In this document: in pieces, positions 62,975-64,000 of the stretch
Numbering within the stretch: position 1 is the stretch's first letter
Layout: each line of letters starts with the position of its first letter
Assembly: GCF_044005705.1 (NCBI RefSeq)
Contig: NZ_JBIPKE010000020.1
Location: forward strand, 682,001-746,000
Reading direction: 5' to 3'
Length of the DNA: 64,000 nucleotides
Source of the DNA: Marinoscillum luteum
GTDB taxonomy: Bacteria; Bacteroidota; Bacteroidia; Cytophagales; Cyclobacteriaceae
The notes under the pieces: model-generated
What the model saw: only the letters and a program-made list of their open reading frames with translations
Told to the model about the DNA's origin: nothing
Databases searched by the model: none
Made by a program: the position numbers and the translations under genes

Positions 62975-64000
62975 TTAAAAACCCAGGTTTAGACCCACAG
63001 TATAGGTTTTCACGTTAGGGTAACTACCATAATCCAATCCCAGATTCCTGTTGGAGTCTGCATTACTTGTTGAATTATTGTAGGCAGTTTCCGGATCTAA
63101 CCCAGAGTAATCAGTGAATGTCAAAAGATTCTGTGCACTTACATAAAACCTCAATGATCGAACGTTGATCTTATCAAGTAAGGATGATGGCACATTATAG
63201 CCCAGGGCAATATTCTTCACACGCACATAGCTCCCATCCTCTATCCAGCGAGAGGTTACTTTAAGGGTTCTGTCTGTATCTGCAGATGGAATAGTCCCTT
63301 TGGCATTGTCTATCGGATGATAGCGATCAAGCGCGGCTGTTGACACGTTCCACGTACCTCTAAAAGATTCCAATTCCATTCTGGTAAGGTTCATCATATC
63401 ATTACCATGAACACCCTGAAGGAAAATATTCAAATCGAAATTCTTGTAAGTGAAGTTGTTGTTCATTGACCACACAAAATCTGGGTGTGGATTACCTATG
63501 ATTTTTCGATCATCGTCATTCAATATTCCATCATCATTAAGGTCTGCAAACTGCTCTCCGCCTATTTTTCCATCTGAGCCCTCCAGTAGAGGATCACCTG
63601 GCTGGGTCACTCCCTCATAAACAAAGCCGTAGTAGACACCCACAGGCTGTCCTATTTCCAGGAGTTGAAATCCAGTGGCTATATTGAAATGACCCGGAGC
63701 GTCTTCATACCTAATCCCAACCGTATCGGCCAAGGACACTATTTCATTTCTGTTCATGGAGAAGACGAAATTGGAAGTCCAGGAGAAGTCTGCTCGCTGT
63801 ATATTCCGAGTGGTAATAGCGGCTTCAAGGCCCTTGTTTCTTACTTCGCCAGCATTCTGAATCTGCGTGGCCGTTCCTGCTACACCGAGAAATGATGGAA
63901 TGGGGCGATCAAACAAAAGATCACTGGTAAGTTTATTGTAGTAATCCACCGTAAAATTGATTCTATCATCGATCAATCCAACATCTAGTCCAACGTTTAG
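62975..64000 (-). CDS. SusC/RagA-family TonB-dependent transporter, C-terminal part (cut by window edge)
   Basis: The C-terminal part (about 341 codons in the window) of a SusC protein; the reading frame is open to base 64000 (LNVGLDVGLIDDRINFTVDY), so the gene begins outside. It shows SusC barrel features: NAGEVRNKGLEAAI, DLNDDGILNDDDRKIIGNPH, SYVRVKNIALGYNVP, the LRFYVSAQNLLTFTDYSGLDPE motif and a terminal strand VKTYTVGLNLGF. With its SusD partner it probably imports alginate oligomers across the outer membrane. Plug and TonB-box regions are not visible here. Confidence 0.95.
   Translation of the reverse strand, partial: LNVGLDVGLIDDRINFTVDYYNKLTSDLLFDRPIPSFLGVAGTATQIQNAGEVRNKGLEAAITTRNIQRADFSWTSNFVFSMNRNEIVSLADTVGIRYEDAPGHFNIATGFQLLEIGQPVGVYYGFVYEGVTQPGDPLLEGSDGKIGGEQFADLNDDGILNDDDRKIIGNPHPDFVWSMNNNFTYKNFDLNIFLQGVHGNDMMNLTRMELESFRGTWNVSTAALDRYHPIDNAKGTIPSADTDRTLKVTSRWIEDGSYVRVKNIALGYNVPSSLLDKINVRSLRFYVSAQNLLTFTDYSGLDPETAYNNSTSNADSNRNLGLDYGSYPNVKTYTVGLNLGF

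Overview
The window comes from a Bacteroidota genome, most likely a marine Cytophagales-like polysaccharide degrader; this is an inference from gene content. The signs are three SusC/SusD pairs, lipoprotein signals, type IX secretion (T9SS) C-terminal sorting domains, a hybrid two-component system and four alginate lyase proteins. Almost every gene lies on the minus strand; only one convincing gene (about 39.07-40.60 kb) is on the plus strand. No tRNA, rRNA, CRISPR array or insertion sequence was seen.

Region 1 (1-19.3 kb, read right to left). A GH20 beta-hexosaminidase and a hybrid two-component sensor/regulator are followed by a probable operon: a secreted protein of unknown catalytic type with three tandem binding modules, SusC, SusD, a lipoprotein arylsulfate sulfotransferase, a PAPS-type sulfotransferase and a CHR-family (chromate/sulfate) transporter. 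A galactokinase (cut by the window edge) sits behind a terminator and a LacI-like palindrome. The locus has two sulfotransferases and no sulfatase. A small lipoprotein of unknown function lies at 18.5-19.3 kb.

Region 2 (19.4-34.3 kb). This is a tightly packed operon: ribokinase, SusC, SusD, three exported ADP-ribosylglycohydrolase-like proteins, two exported two-domain esterases and a GRP-family sugar permease. Its core resembles the ribose-utilisation (rus) systems of Bacteroides. The exported, triplicated hydrolases have altered metal-site motifs, and each esterase carries a second domain without its catalytic residues. This is the best candidate for an undescribed system: outer-membrane uptake, removal of ester groups and ribosides outside the cytoplasm, import of ribose and phosphorylation.

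Region 3 (34.6-38.9 kb). A putative citrate module: a DASS transporter, a fused citrate lyase gamma-beta protein (CitD-CitE) and citrate lyase alpha (CitF), without the ligase or prosthetic-group genes. A divergent plus-strand gene of unknown function follows.

Region 4 (40.9-45.0 kb). Two Tat-type Gfo/Idh/MocA oxidoreductases and a lipoprotein with two DUF1080 (3-keto-glycoside hydrolase) domains form a likely exported oxidation/cleavage module.

Region 5 (45.3-64.0 kb). An alginate utilisation locus: SusC (cut by the edge), SusD, a GntR/FadR regulator, PL17, KdgF, a hexuronate-type MFS transporter, an SDR reductase (probable DEH reductase), a TauE-like permease, a frameshifted PL6 remnant, a TIM-barrel isomerase-like protein, a PL6 lipoprotein, a PL7-PL7 double lyase, a cupin lipoprotein and a second PL6. 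Two perfect TTGGT-NN-ACCAA palindromes upstream of the GntR gene are probable operators.
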